Shown: piece by piece, positions 35,100 through 45,826 of the stretch
How the letters are laid out: each line of letters starts with the position of its first letter
How positions within the stretch are numbered: position 1 is the first letter of the stretch
Assembly: GCF_003265705.1 (NCBI RefSeq)
Contig: NW_020312848.1
Coordinates: forward strand, 56,215,707 to 56,279,706
From: Callorhinus ursinus
Taxonomy: Eukaryota; Chordata; Mammalia; Carnivora; Otariidae
Length of the DNA: 64,000 nt
Direction: 5' to 3'
Translations under genes and position numbers: made by a program
The notes under the pieces: model-generated
The model's database searches: none
What the model saw: the letters and a program-made list of their open reading frames with translations, nothing else
Told to the model about the DNA's origin: nothing

Positions 35100-35330
35100 G
35101 TAGCATTGAGCAGTAGAGTCCTAGATTCTGAGACAAAAACTTGGGTTTAAGTTCTGGCTCTGTCATTTATTAGCCCTGGGAGCTGGGGGCTTAGCATCTC
35201 TGAACTCAAAGTTTTCCCTCATTTTTTCAAATGAAGATAAAAATATAAACCTTACCTTCTGTGATAAAGACCAAGTGAGATAATATAGTCAAAGTTCTTT
35301 GACAAATTGAACATCTATGTTCATAAAATA
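35100..35330 (+). repeat. MIR, sense
   Basis: 'cagtagagtcctagattctg', 'tgggtttaagttctggctct', 'gtcatttattagccctggga', 'gaccaagtgagataatatag'. Nearly full length. Confidence 0.85.
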
Positions 35331-36099
35331 TTAAAATTGATATTGGACTTGTTGGTGGCCCCTCCAATCTGGAAACTGGGTCCTAATTCTTCAAGTTTTA
35401 GCAGAGCTTTGTAATCTTAGTGCATGAACTAGGAAACTGGTACTTGCTGGTTAGATATTTTAGTTGAAGCTGTAGTATAATTCTATGATAAGGGTCTTAA
35501 ATGGTTGATTGAGCTTCTAGAAAAGTATTAAAAGCCCTAAGAAATAGTTTAAGGCTACCTAGGAAGAATTGACTCAGTCAGCTAGCACTCTACCTGCAAA
35601 ATAGAATTCTTTTTAAAAGTGGGAACATTTGAAATATTTGATTTCACTCTACTCTTTAATTGTTGACTGGAGAAAAGATAGGGTACATAGGTAAACCGAT
35701 TCTCTACACTTTGCTTTGTTAGTGATTGTGCTGAGGGAAAACTTGTTTCCAGATCATCTTCATCTATTGACATTTCCATGGGGAAAAGGCCCTGTGAATC
35801 ACTGTTCAGAATTATGTCCAGAATTAACCACAAACCTCTGGGTACATACGTGTATTATTTGCAGGCTGTTATGAACATCCTTTATACATGACCTGTTTAT
35901 TGGACTGCTTGCTAATACTTTAATAAATACACACACACTGGTGCCTTTTCAGGGAGAAGGTAGGCTTAATTCTAATGAGACATCAGTGAAAGATATAAAC
36001 TCTTAGGCTCTTGTTGTAAGAAGGGACCTCAGAGATATCTAGGACACCTTCCCATCCTCAGCTTGAATCTCTCCTCATAATGATATCGTGATGATTATT

Positions 36100-36340
36100 T
36101 TTAATATTGGTTTTTATTGCATGTTTACTGTGTGCCAAGCACAGTACTAAGTGAACCACATATGCCTTCTCATTTATTTTGCATAACAACACTGTGAGGT
36201 GTATCAGACTATTACCCCTGCTACACAGATGAGGTCGCTGCAGGTCTGGAGAGGTTAAGTGACCTGCTCATGGTCACACAGCTAGTAAATGACAGAGCCT
36301 GAACTGGTTCTGGGTTCTCAAACCCGTCAATATCACCCTC
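36100..36340 (-). repeat. MIR, antisense
   Basis: 'tttactgtgtgccaagcaca', 'cagatgaggtcgctgcaggt', 'gagaggttaagtgacctgct', 'gtcacacagctagtaaatga'. Nearly full length. Confidence 0.9.
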
Positions 36341-36939
36341 CACAGCCCGCCCACCATCCCACCAAGTTGCGGACCAGCCTAGACTTGAAGCCTTCAAATG
36401 ATGGCGGGCACGTGACTTCCCAAGGCACTCGTGGACAATTCATATTTCCTCAAGATACTCTTCTATTTTAAACACTTCCTTGCCTTCTTTTTCTCTATCA
36501 CAGGAAGTCATCAGTGGCCTACAGGAATTTTCAGCAACTACGTGCTGTTTTACCCAATTATAGTCTGTTAGAAGGAGAAAAAATACCAGATAAAATACCT
36601 GAGAACTGCCTTCCATGAATGTCCAGCTTAGGTCTGTCTGGTAGTCTATTAAGCAGAGGTACATAGTTAATATTTTAACATCCAGTGGAAAAATACCAAT
36701 TATTTACTCCAGGGGGGTTACTCTTAGGAACACTCTTCACCTGCAAATGTGCAGAGTAGGGAGTCTCTCTCCTAAACACACCTCAGGACCAGGAAGTAAA
36801 TAAAAACAGTAAAAAGCCATGGGCCTCTATTCTGAAGGGAGCCTTTTAAGTAGTCAGGTATACCTAAAACACAAGGGTTTCTGAGGCTTTCGATTGCAGC
36901 AGATTATAAGGAGGAAGCATCCCGTAGACTCGTTATTAT

Positions 36940-37300
36940 AAACTGAATTGTGTTACTCCCCTCCTGAGGAACTGCAGCTGCATCCCCAACCCTGCAAAGG
37001 AGGATGTAAACTCCTTGAAAGTTCTTCAAGATCCTTTAAAATATGACCCAACTTGTTTTTTCAGTTTTTCTAGCTACTTCTAACAGTCTGTTTATTGTTC
37101 CAGTAACGTTCTCCTCCTCTTCCCTCTTTGCTTCCTCTGAGGATATCCTACCCCTCCTTCACCCCCACCATTAAAAGTCACCACCAGGAAACCTGTTCAT
37201 TCCTCATCCCACGATCAGTCTCTCCCCTCGGTGATCTCTCGCTACCGTGCGTTGATTACGGAATTACCGTTTTCCCCTTTTTGAGGATGACTAGTGGTTT
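36940..37300 (+). repeat. Possible L2 LINE remnant, sense
   Basis: The 'caagatcctttaaaatatga' and 'cttctaacagtctgtttatt' segments faintly follow the sense L2 order (aaggcccttt..., then trailing pyrimidines). Low certainty. Confidence 0.3.
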
Positions 37301-37479
37301 TAGGATCTTAATGATGCTGCTGTTTTCTAAGAACTGGGTACATGGTTCAAAAAGATGAAATCTCTAAACCATTAGAGGATGTTTTCCATTTAATGATATT
37401 AAAATAAGAGCTTTGAATTTAAAGGGAATATTCTTCATTTTTAAAAGAAAATTTCACTTAAGTTGCTGGACAAATGAAG

Positions 37480-37720
37480 GGCCATGCTTATCTCTGTTCT
37501 GTATCTTCATCTACATATTGTTATAGTTTACTGGATTTTTTTGTTTCAGCTTTTCCTGCAAATATGCTTCCCCACCTACCCTGATCTATTTTGTTGCCTT
37601 TGCAGCACAGGAGCCTTTTATTTTGGTGTAGTCCCACTTGTTTTTTTTGCTTTTGGTGTCTATGCTTTTGGCATCCTAGCCAAGAAATCATTAGCAATGT
37701 CGAGATTTACATGGGAGGAT
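37480..37720 (-). mobile_element. LINE-1 ORF2 fragment, antisense
   Basis: 'acaggagccttttattttgg', 'gtgtagtcccacttgttttt', 'agccaagaaatcattagcaa', the antisense of an internal ORF2 segment. Both ends are eroded. Confidence 0.75.
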
Positions 37721-38888
37721 GGTGTTTTCTCTCGGTGATTCATCAGTCTGCAAGGATCTGAGTTTTCACTAATGCTACATACTCTTAGTATGCTGTATCT
37801 ACACGGCAAGTCTTTCCCTGTGAAGAGACCCCTTTTCGGTTGAGAGGATGTTTCATTAACTCCTTCGGGGTGCTAAAGATAAATTTCATTTTCTGACACC
37901 TTTCCAAAACAAGATTAACTTATTGGTTTGTTACAGACAGTATTAGATTGTGTTTTTTCCCTCTGTAGTGGTGGTATAAAAATAAATTTCTATATTAGAA
38001 GAAAGTGTAAAGAAATTTTTCATAGTCCTATCATCTAATCCGATTTAAGATTCTTTCTAGCCTTATTTTCCCATGCATTCTTAATACTTAGGAATCATAG
38101 TCACACAGCATATACATATTTTTAAAAATTAACATGGGGCTCTAAAGTTGAATTTTGTGGTTGGGTATTGGGGGGTATATTTATTCTTTTTGGAGGAGGA
38201 TCATCAGATTTTCATGGTTCTTTGACCTTAAAAAGGCTATCTTCTAACTTAACATTAAAGTCCAAGTCTTTTAGCCCTGTGCCTTCAAACACTCTAAAAT
38301 ATTGTCAGTAACTGTTTTCTGGATGATTTACTTCCTCATTTTTTTATCATAAATAATACATATCATGAAATCTACCTTCTTAACAAATTTTTAAGTATGA
38401 AGTGTAGTATTGTATGCACGTTGTTGTTAGAACTTTTTCATCTTGCATGTCTGAAATCCCATGCTCATTGAACCAGGACCTCTCCATTTCTCCCTCCTCC
38501 TCCCAGCCCCGGGGAACCACTGTTCTACTTTCTGCTTCTATGAGTTTGAACACTTTAGATATGTCACATTGGTGGAATCATGCAGTATTTGTCCTGTGAC
38601 TGGCTTATCTCACCTAGCGTAATGTCCTCCAGGTTCATCCATGTCACAGCACAGGACAGGATTCCTTTCTTTAAGGCTGAATAATATTCCATTGTGTGTG
38701 TATATTACATTTTCTTTATCCAGTCATCTGTTGATGTAAATTTAGGTTGTTTCTACTTTTTTGGCTATTGTGAATAATGCTGCAATAAACATCAGAGAGC
38801 AAATATCTCTTCAAGATCCTGTTTTCAGTTCTTTTGGCTGAATACCCACAGTGGCATTGTTGGATCATATGGCAATATTATTTTAATT

Positions 38889-39085
38889 AATTAATTTTTT
38901 TAGACTTGACTTATTTATTTGGCAGAGAGTGTGCACAAGCACGGGGAGCGGCAGGCAGAGGGAGAGGGAGAAGCAGGCTCCCCGCTGAGCAGAGAGCCCT
39001 ACATGGGGCTCAATCCCAGGACCCTGGGATCATGACCTGAGCCAAAGGCAGCCACCCAACTAACTGAGCCACCCAGGGACCCCAC
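38889..39085 (-). mobile_element. CAN-SINE, antisense
   Basis: 'acttatttatttggcagaga', 'agggagaagcaggctccccg', 'atcatgacctgagccaaagg', reversed head 'taactgagccacccagggac'. A 10-bp direct repeat, TATTTTAATT, lies at 38879-38888 and 39086-39095. Confidence 0.93.
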
Positions 39086-39323
39086 TATTTTAATTTTTTG
39101 AGGAACCTCCATACTGTTTTCCAAAGTGGCTGCACCAGTTTGCATTCCCACTAACAGTGCACAGGGGTTCCAATTTCTCCATTTTCTCATTAACACTTGT
39201 TATAGTCTTTTTTTTTTTTTCTTTTTTTGACAATGGCCTCACACATCCTAACTTGTATGAGATGATATCTATTGTGGTTTTGATTTATACTTCCCTGATA
39301 ATTTGTGATGTTGAGCATCTTTT

Positions 39324-39516
39324 TTTTTTTTTTGAGAAAGAGTGTGAGTGAGTTGGGGGAGGGGCAGAGGGGGAGAGGGGAGAGAGAGAATCTTAAGTAG
39401 GCTCCACGCCTAGTGGGGAACCTGATGCACGGGGCTCCATCTCACAACCCTGAGATCATGATGTGAGCTGAAATCAAGAGTCAGATGCTTAACTGACTGA
39501 GCCACCCAGGCACCCC
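39324..39516 (-). mobile_element. CAN-SINE, antisense, older subtype
   Basis: T run, GA-rich tract, 'gaatcttaagtaggctccac', 'gaaatcaagagtcagatgct', reversed head 'gactgagccacccaggcacc'. A 12-bp target duplication, TGAGCATCTTTT, lies at 39312-39323 and 39517-39528. Confidence 0.94.
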
Positions 39517-40129
39517 TGAGCATCTTTTCATGTACCTGTTGGCCATCTGTATATCTTCTTTGGAGAAATGGCTGTTCATGTCTTTTGCCAATTTATTGTT
39601 CAAGTTATTTTGTTTTGTTTTGTTTGTTTGCTGTTTAAATTGTAGGAGTTTCCTGTATATCTTGGATGTTAACCCCTTATCAAATGTATAGTCTGCAAAT
39701 ATTTTCTCCCATTCCATAGGTTACTTTTCCACTCTGTTGTTTTCTATGCTGGACAGAGGCTCTTTAATTTGATATAGTCCCACTTACCTGTTTTTACTTC
39801 TGTTGTCTATGCGATTGGTGTCCTATCCAAGAAATCGTTGCCAAGACCAGTGTTATGAAGCTTCTCCCTATATTTACTTCTAGGGGTTTTATAGTTTCAG
39901 GTCTTACATTTAAATCTTTAATGAATTTTGAGTTGTTTTTTGTGTATTGTTTAAGATAAAGGTCCATTTTCATTCTGTGCATGTGGAATCCAGTTTTCCT
40001 CACATTATTTATTGAAGAGAATGATTTAATTCTTGTGTCCTCTATTGTAGACATCAGGTGGTCAACTCTAATAGCAAACCTTTTGGTCATAAAGATATTT
40101 TGGTGTTTATGTCGTCTATTTAGGATAGA

Positions 40130-40290
40130 TATACAGAATGAGAACTACTGAGTAACATATAGAAGCATTTCAGGGCTCTTAATGTTTATTGCCAGATGCT
40201 TACCAAAAAAAGATTGTAGTAGTTTACACCTCCATCAGCAGGTAATGCCTTCTTTACCATTTTCTCGCACCCTCACCAGCATTGAGCAAT
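40130..40290 (-). mobile_element. Old LINE-1 (L1ME) fragment, antisense
   Basis: 'gtagtttacacctccatcag' and 'ctcgcaccctcaccagcatt', the antisense L1M 'ccaccagcagtg...ccctcgccaacact' region. Confidence 0.65.
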
Positions 40291-40559
40291 CTATTTAAAA
40301 CAGAAAAAAGAAAGAAGGAAAACAAAAAAATAATTATGATTTCATTGGGTCAAATGGAATTCTGTTCTTTAGTTGGTGTTTTTTTGCCACTACTAGTCAG
40401 GTGGAACATTGTTAGCCATGTGTGTTTATTCTTTTCTGAATTGTCAGGCCCATTATGTAGACTTCCTGTTCTTACCGGGAAAACATATTAACATAATGAT
40501 AGAGCAAGAGGTAGTGACATCAGGTAGGCAGACCTGTGAAGTGTCATTAACAGGGTCCA

Positions 40560-40765
40560 GAAGTATTTGAAACAAGGACTCTCACTACTTCTTGTCCATG
40601 GGCCAAAGGGAACCATGGGAAGGGAGTTGATTAGCTCCCTGCCTGTTTCCTTTTTGATAAAATGGGGATAAAAATAAAAGCTTCATAGGTCTGAGGAAAT
40701 GTAAATGGAATTACATTGTGTAACTCATCCAGTACATAGTTGGCACTTGGACATGTGTTGGGCCT
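40560..40765 (+). repeat. Possible MIR remnant, sense
   Basis: 'tttgataaaatggggataaa' and 'catccagtacatagttggca' resemble the sense MIR middle and 3' part. The 5' half is not recognisable. Confidence 0.45.
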
Positions 40766-40952
40766 TCGTCATCTTTCCCCTGGTACTTTCAGCTCTATTT
40801 CTGCACTTGCTGGCTGGGCTACAATAAGCACTGCCTAGAAAAATGCATTAATAAGTACTTTTGAAACATCCTAGCGTAAGAAGGACAACTAGAGAGTTTA
40901 ACGGTGGCACTGCATTGCCCGTGGCCTTGAGTACCCACAGGGTCCCTTTAAG

Positions 40953-40990
40953 GCTAGAGCCTCCTCCCAGATTTGAGGGGAGGCTCTAGC
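40953..40990. repeat. Short inverted repeat (hairpin)
   Basis: The 12-bp arms GCTAGAGCCTCC (40953-40964) and GGAGGCTCTAGC (40979-40990) are perfectly complementary with a 14-nt loop. No flanking T run or gene context explains it. Confidence 0.8.
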
Positions 40991-41143
40991 ATGCTCTGGC
41001 TTACAGCTGTTGTCTTCTGGAATTCCCAGTTTGTAACTGTCGGTAAGTCCGTTGCTTGTGGTTGATTAAAAGTTACCCGTTTCTGACCTCTGTCTCCTAT
41101 TTTTTTTTTTCTGGAATGCCACCAAAACAACAATGACAAGTAA

Positions 41144-41794
41144 CTAATAATGATTTTTTAGAGCAATAAACATTTTTTTCCCTCCTAATACAATCTTATA
41201 TGAAGCCTTAATGAACAAAGCAAGTAGATGTAGAACTGCTATGATTGAAACTGGGATGAGAAAGCAGGTAGCCCAGCAACCCCAAGGCACCTGTGCATAC
41301 AGTTTAGAAAAGAACAGAAGCCTATGACCAGTCACTACCACCACAGGAAAATCCCAAGCATGTGAGGTTCCACCCATAGAACTGGAGGCTCCACACCCAT
41401 TCTGATGAGCAGCAAGGGGCTGAGGGAGCCCCAAGGGCTGGAGATGCCTGACTATTGTGGATGGAGACATTGAGGGGAAAAAAATCACGAGCACCAATGC
41501 AGGGAAAGCTTTCATCTTCATCTTGCCTAAAATACCAGCACTAGGAAGCCATGGGCTCTTCCTACTGGCCCCATAGTGGGGTGCAGTGGGCAGGTCCTGA
41601 GTGTGCTGGGGGAAGGGAGCTTGCTGTGTTCCTGAAGCTCCTTTTACCAGCCGGACAGCCCAGGCTTGACATGGTATTGACAGGAGGATCCAGCCTAATA
41701 GATACATAGTTTTTAAATTCTCAGTCTTGGAGTGTGGAAAGTCATGAGAAAATAGGAAAGAATGAAAAATGTTATGACAGAAATGCATTCCCAA
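41144..41794 (-). other. Longest ORF in the window, unrecognised (216 codons)
   Basis: An open minus-strand frame inside an ST7 intron. I recognise no domain. It holds two hydrophobic stretches (near residues 99-107 and 170-195) and is otherwise rich in Pro, Ser and Leu. There is no splice, promoter or poly(A) evidence. A T run at 41101-41112 could be the tail of an antisense retro-insertion, but no parent gene is apparent. By rough stop-codon odds, one such ORF in 64 kb is not very surprising. Most likely non-coding or an unrecognised old repeat. Confidence 0.2.
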
Positions 41795-42389
41795 TAAAAA
41801 TTTACATTTTTTTAAAAAAGCTCATCTAATGTTAATCTAGAAACTCTTATTTCATGGGGATTTTAAGAGGTTTGTGGGGGAAAACATCCTGGTCGTTGTA
41901 TATGCTAATGGAGTATCCACAGGACCTTGTTAGAGTGATGGAAATTCTATTTCATGCAGACACTAATGCAATCCTCCCTTTATGTCTTGGTAGAGCTGAT
42001 TGACAGAGTATAAAATTGCTTTTTAATCCAATTTAGGAAACAAAATGTGTAGTTGGGTTTTAGCATTTAAAAATGCTTGAAGCTTGGAAGCAGAAACTCA
42101 AAATACTCTGGCAGATTGTCAGTGATATGGTATATCAATGGTACATTTCAGAAATATTATTTCAATATAAGTTTCTTTGAATTGAGTCATATTTTGTTCC
42201 AAAGCTTTTTTGGATTAGAGTAAGGAGAATGTATTGTGGAAATATGACCCAGAGGAAAGTGAGCAGAAACCATTTTTTAGCCACATTTCTCAGGAATAGA
42301 CAGTTTCTAAAAGATCTCTTTCTTTAACAAAAAGCACTATAGCTGCTCCCACCAAGGCCACTGCCATCATGGCCGCCCTACCTCCGTCA
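41795..42389. other. ST7 intron, unassigned
   Basis: AT-rich, no named repeat and no exon candidate. Confidence 0.5.
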
Positions 42390-43100
42390 CCAGATCCTTT
42401 GGCCTCTTGTCAAAGCCCATCCTATTTCATCTCTCCTCAGTGTTCTGTCCCACTGACCACTTTTTCTACCTCAGGGCCATCTTGGCTCCGTACTGCCTGC
42501 TCTCTGGGTCACTGCTGCATTTCGGGGCACTCTCCTCCTACATCATTTCTTCCCCTGCCCATCCCTGTGATTGGTCCTCTGGGAACATCATTCGCTACCC
42601 ACCATTTTCTTGCTTGAAACTCTCCTGGGAGATCTCCTGTGCTCCTGCTGCTTCAGCTTCCGTCTCTCCCTGCACAAACAAATCCCTGTGTCCAGCTTCT
42701 CTTCCTGGCTCCAGACCTGCACACCCAGCTGCCTTCAGGCGATCCCTCCAAGCACTTCCACTGTCCTCTGGTGTCTTATATCAGCTAACTATCTCACATT
42801 ACTCTAGTTTCCTAAACTAGAAATTTCACAGTCCCCCTTAATGCCTTTTCTTGCCGTCAGATTCAGCCAGGCACCAAGTCCTGGGGAAGCCCTCCTTGGT
42901 TTAGTCACCCCCTCACCCAGACCATGACAGAAGCTTTTTAACACTTTTCTAATTTCAGTCTCTTGTCCACTTGACTTGTCCCTTTCTTTCAAAACCACCA
43001 GTGGTACCAGCTCACTTCCCAACTGCCTGCTAGAGCAGATTTCAGACTGTATTCCTAGGAGCCATAAGGATTCCTCGGACCTCTATTGGCTCCCTCCCCC
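42390..43100 (+). repeat. L2 LINE, sense (ORF-derived region)
   Basis: Pyrimidine-rich sequence following the L2 order: 'tggctccagacctgcacacc', 'cagctgccttcaggcgatcc', 'cagtcccccttaatgccttt', 'ccaggcaccaagtcctgggg'. The overlapping ORFs here are remnants of, or shadows on, the L2. Confidence 0.65.
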
Positions 43101-43105
43101 AGGGT

Positions 43106-43129
43106 CCCCCCCCCCCCCCATTTTTTTTT
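43106..43129. repeat. C14/T9 homopolymer junction
   Basis: Fourteen C, one A, then nine T. Prone to length polymorphism and sequencing error. Confidence 0.9.
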
Positions 43130-43234
43130 ACATCAATTTCACGTATTCTGTTTTAAGTTGCTCTTTTTCTTTTGAACTTTTTTTTTTTTTTTCTGTTTCT
43201 CAAAGTTTGAATACTGTGGAATAACTCAGAGCGG

Positions 43235-43500
43235 AGGTCAGACTCTGGAGCATAGGACGGAAGACATTTTACAGTCTACTTTTCCTGCTTCCCTTGGAGA
43301 CTAGCGTAAAACCAGAGTTCCAGTGCAGTTTCTGGTACATACGATTTGTGCGACCCTGGTCAAGCTACTTAACTTCACAAAGCCTTCATTTTTCCATCTG
43401 TAAAATAAGAATCCTAATCCCTTGTTGTAAGGAGTATCTGAGCAAATACTTGATACCTGTTAGTGCTTGGTCAGTGTTGGGACTACCTATCATGTTAGGA
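43235..43500 (+). repeat. MIR, sense
   Basis: 'ggtcagactctggagcatag', 'gtgcgaccctggtcaagcta', 'cttaacttcacaaagccttc', 'tttttccatctgtaaaataa', ending 'cttggtcagtgttgggacta'. Nearly full length. Confidence 0.88.
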
Positions 43501-43697
43501 CTTAAGCACCTTAAGATTATAAACACAATATGCCCTTTGATGCTTTGCTGCCACTGCCCCGCCTTGCAGTGGCTTCTGCCTCCCCTCATCTTTGTAGGTG
43601 AACTAATTTAATTAATAATAAGACTGACTCATACTTTCCTTTTTCTGTGAAACCTTCTCAGAGAAGTACCCTTCATTTGCTTCCTTAGTACTTAGTC

Positions 43698-44238
43698 AAG
43701 TTGACCCTTGAACAATGCAGGGGTTAAGCATGCCAATGCCCCCACGTAGTTGAAAATCCCATTATAACTTTGGACTCCTTAAAAACTTAACTAATAGCCT
43801 ACTACTACTAACTGGAAGCCTTACCGATAACATAAAGTTGAATAATAATATATTTTGTATGTTATATGTATTATATACTATATTCCTACAATGAAGTAAG
43901 CTAGAGAAAAGAATGTTAAGAAAGTTGTAAGAGAAGATATGTTTATAGTATTGTACTGCATTTATTGAAAAAAAAAATCCATCGGGCACTTGGGTGGTGC
44001 AGTCATTTAAGCATCCGACTCTTGGTTTTGGATCAGGTCCTGAACTCTGGGTCGTGGGATCGAGCTCCGTGTCGGGCTCTGTGCTCAGTGCGGAGTCTGC
44101 TTGATATTCATTCTCCCTCTCTGTCTGCCCCTCCTTGCATTCCTCTCTCTCTCTCAAATAAATAAATAAATCTTTTAAAAAATCTGCGTTATAAGTGGAC
44201 CCACACAGTTCATTTCCACATTGTTCAAGGGTGAACTG
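43698..44238. mobile_element. Tigger-type DNA transposon (MITE-like), split by a SINE
   Basis: Terminal inverted repeats: left AGTTGACCCTTGAACAATGC, right end reverse-complements to CAGTTCACCCTTGAACAATG. The inside carries 'tacggtaag'-type wording ('gaagccttaccgataacata') and 'tatagtattgtactgcattt', typical of this non-autonomous TcMar-Tigger-related family (exact name not recalled). A CAN-SINE at 43984-44180 splits it. Original element about 340 nt. Confidence 0.8.
43984..44180 (+). mobile_element. CAN-SINE, sense, distinct subtype
   Basis: 'gggcacttgggtggtgcagt', 'cgactcttggttttggatca', 'gagctccgtgtcgggctctg', tail AAATAAATAAATAAATCTTT. The 'gactcttggtttt' body differs from the other copies here, so it belongs to another SINEC subfamily. 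Confidence 0.93.
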
Positions 44239-44285
44239 TATATACCTCTTACTAAGGCAGTCATCATGTTGAATTTTATTGTCCT

Positions 44286-44368
44286 CACACACACACACAC
44301 ACACGCGCGCGCATACGCACACATGCACGCACGCGCACGCACACACACGCGCACGCACACACGCATGC
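44286..44368. repeat. Compound CA/CG/CGCA repeat
   Basis: About 83 nt of almost uninterrupted alternating pyrimidine-purine sequence: (CA)n, then (CG)n, then mixed CGCA/CACG units. The low-complexity ORFs crossing it are artefacts. Confidence 0.95.
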
Positions 44369-44837
44369 TTCTACAAAGATTAGGGATCATCAGGATGGGG
44401 ACCTGACCAATTCATGTCCATGCCCTTGGTGTGTCCTTAAGGTAAACTGTGCGTGCTGCTATGGGTGGGTCATTACAGTACACCATGATCTCTCCTAAAT
44501 CTTTGCTTGGGATGCACTGTGGACACTCCTGTGGTTTTTGAATGAAGCACAGTTAACTGATGAAGAGAGAAGTGAGCCAGCAAGCAGCAGTTATCTTGTA
44601 CGGAGGCCCCCTGAGTGGTACCACAGATCACCGGGTGTAACTTGGTGGTTCAGCTTTGCATTGTGCTTGTTTCCAGATTGGTTAGTGACCCCCCAGGAGC
44701 CAGTTCTTTTCAGCCAATCTGCTACTACTGTAAAATTGCTGAAGTATTTTACCTAAAAACAGATTCAATTATTTGTGGGACATACATACACAAAAAATAC
44801 AACTTATCTCCACAGTAATATAAACATTTCATTTTTT

Positions 44838-45065
44838 TGTTAGTAAAAATAGCTACTATTTCATGAACACGTATGTGCCAGGTACTGTGTGAATGCTTTA
44901 CGTATATTATCCTACATAACCTTCAACAGTTAGAATTGGCAAGATGTGTATTTTTATTATTCTAACAGATGAGCAGGCTGAGGTTGAAGGAAATTGACTT
45001 GTCCAGGGCCTCAGAGTGGAACAGTAGGGCTGGGATTCAAACATTGGGTCAGAATGGCTGAGGGT
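44838..45065 (-). repeat. MIR, antisense
   Basis: 'agctactatttcatgaacac', 'gtatgtgccaggtactgtgt', 'acagatgagcaggctgaggt', 'agggctgggattcaaacatt'. Nearly full length. Confidence 0.88.
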
Positions 45066-45499
45066 ATGAGAGCAAGGGAGGCAGGGAACCATGATACTGG
45101 GTATTTCAGTCCCCATCCCAGCATGCCTCAAGAGAGCCACGGCTACTTGTGGTATTTTTGTCCTATTCCAGCGTGTGTCTTATTGAGTCCAGGGAGTAGG
45201 CAACACTGAGACTCAAAATATATAACTTGTCTTCCAAATAGGACTAATTTTATTCTCTGAACTCTTTACTGATAGATATTTTTAAAGTATCCATTCTGGG
45301 CTCTCAGCCTCTTTCATACCCAGTTGTACCAAAGCACTGTAAACATATAAAAATTGCTGTCTCTGGTTATCTTTTTTTTCATTTGTGTGGCTTGTTTTTT
45401 TATGTTTTTGTTGCAAGTCTAGAAGATAGGTTTGTATTACATGTACACATACACACACATGCACATATATACATATATATAGAGAGAGAAATAAAAATG
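45066..45499. other. ST7 intron with CA/TA microsatellite
   Basis: No named transposon. A CA/TA-rich microsatellite lies at about 45440-45485. Confidence 0.5.
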
Positions 45500-45740
45500 A
45501 CTTACAGAAAACTTGGAAAGCACCAAAAAAGCACAAAAGAAATTAATCTCCCATAAAATCAAATATTTAACCACCATTAACATTGTCTGTGACTTTACAG
45601 TGTTTTAATGTGCATATCTATTTTTTTTAGTTACCAAAATCATAATCTGTATGGTACCCTTACTTTTTCTTCATTTAGTAATATATGATGAACATTTTCT
45701 CATGCTAATATTCTTCCACTACCTGATTTTTTGGGAGGAA
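45500..45740 (-). mobile_element. Old LINE-1 (L1ME) fragment, antisense
   Basis: 'tttaaccaccattaacattg' and 'tgatgaacattttctcatgc' match the L1ME antisense 3' region in order. Diverged. Confidence 0.5.
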
Positions 45741-45757
45741 CCTGATAGCCATCATCC

Positions 45758-45826
45758 AAATGTGCTAAAATTTACCTAAATGTGTTGAATTTACCTAAAT
45801 TTAGCTAAGTGTGCTAAAATTAACCT
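45758..45826. repeat. Small imperfect tandem repeat
   Basis: Units of about 19-20 bp: AAATGTGCTAAAATTTACCT (45758), AAATGTGTTGAATTTACCT (45778), a short AAATTTAGCT, then AAGTGTGCTAAAATTAACCT (45807). Confidence 0.85.

Larger units (their letters stand above)
38360..40115 (-). mobile_element. Old LINE-1 (L1M), antisense, split by two CAN-SINEs
   Basis: A continuous antisense L1 from its 3' UTR ('gaaccactgttctactttct') through ORF2 ('ggctgaataatattccattg', 'ctgaatacccacagtggcat', 'gttaaccccttatcaaatgt', 'aagaaatcgttgccaagacc'). CAN-SINEs at 38889-39085 and 39324-39516 interrupt it. Removing them restores L1 order. Confidence 0.88.

Noticed and set aside
44175..44406. Cys/Arg/Val-rich or His/Thr-rich ORFs
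   Set aside because: Translations of the CA/CG repeat.
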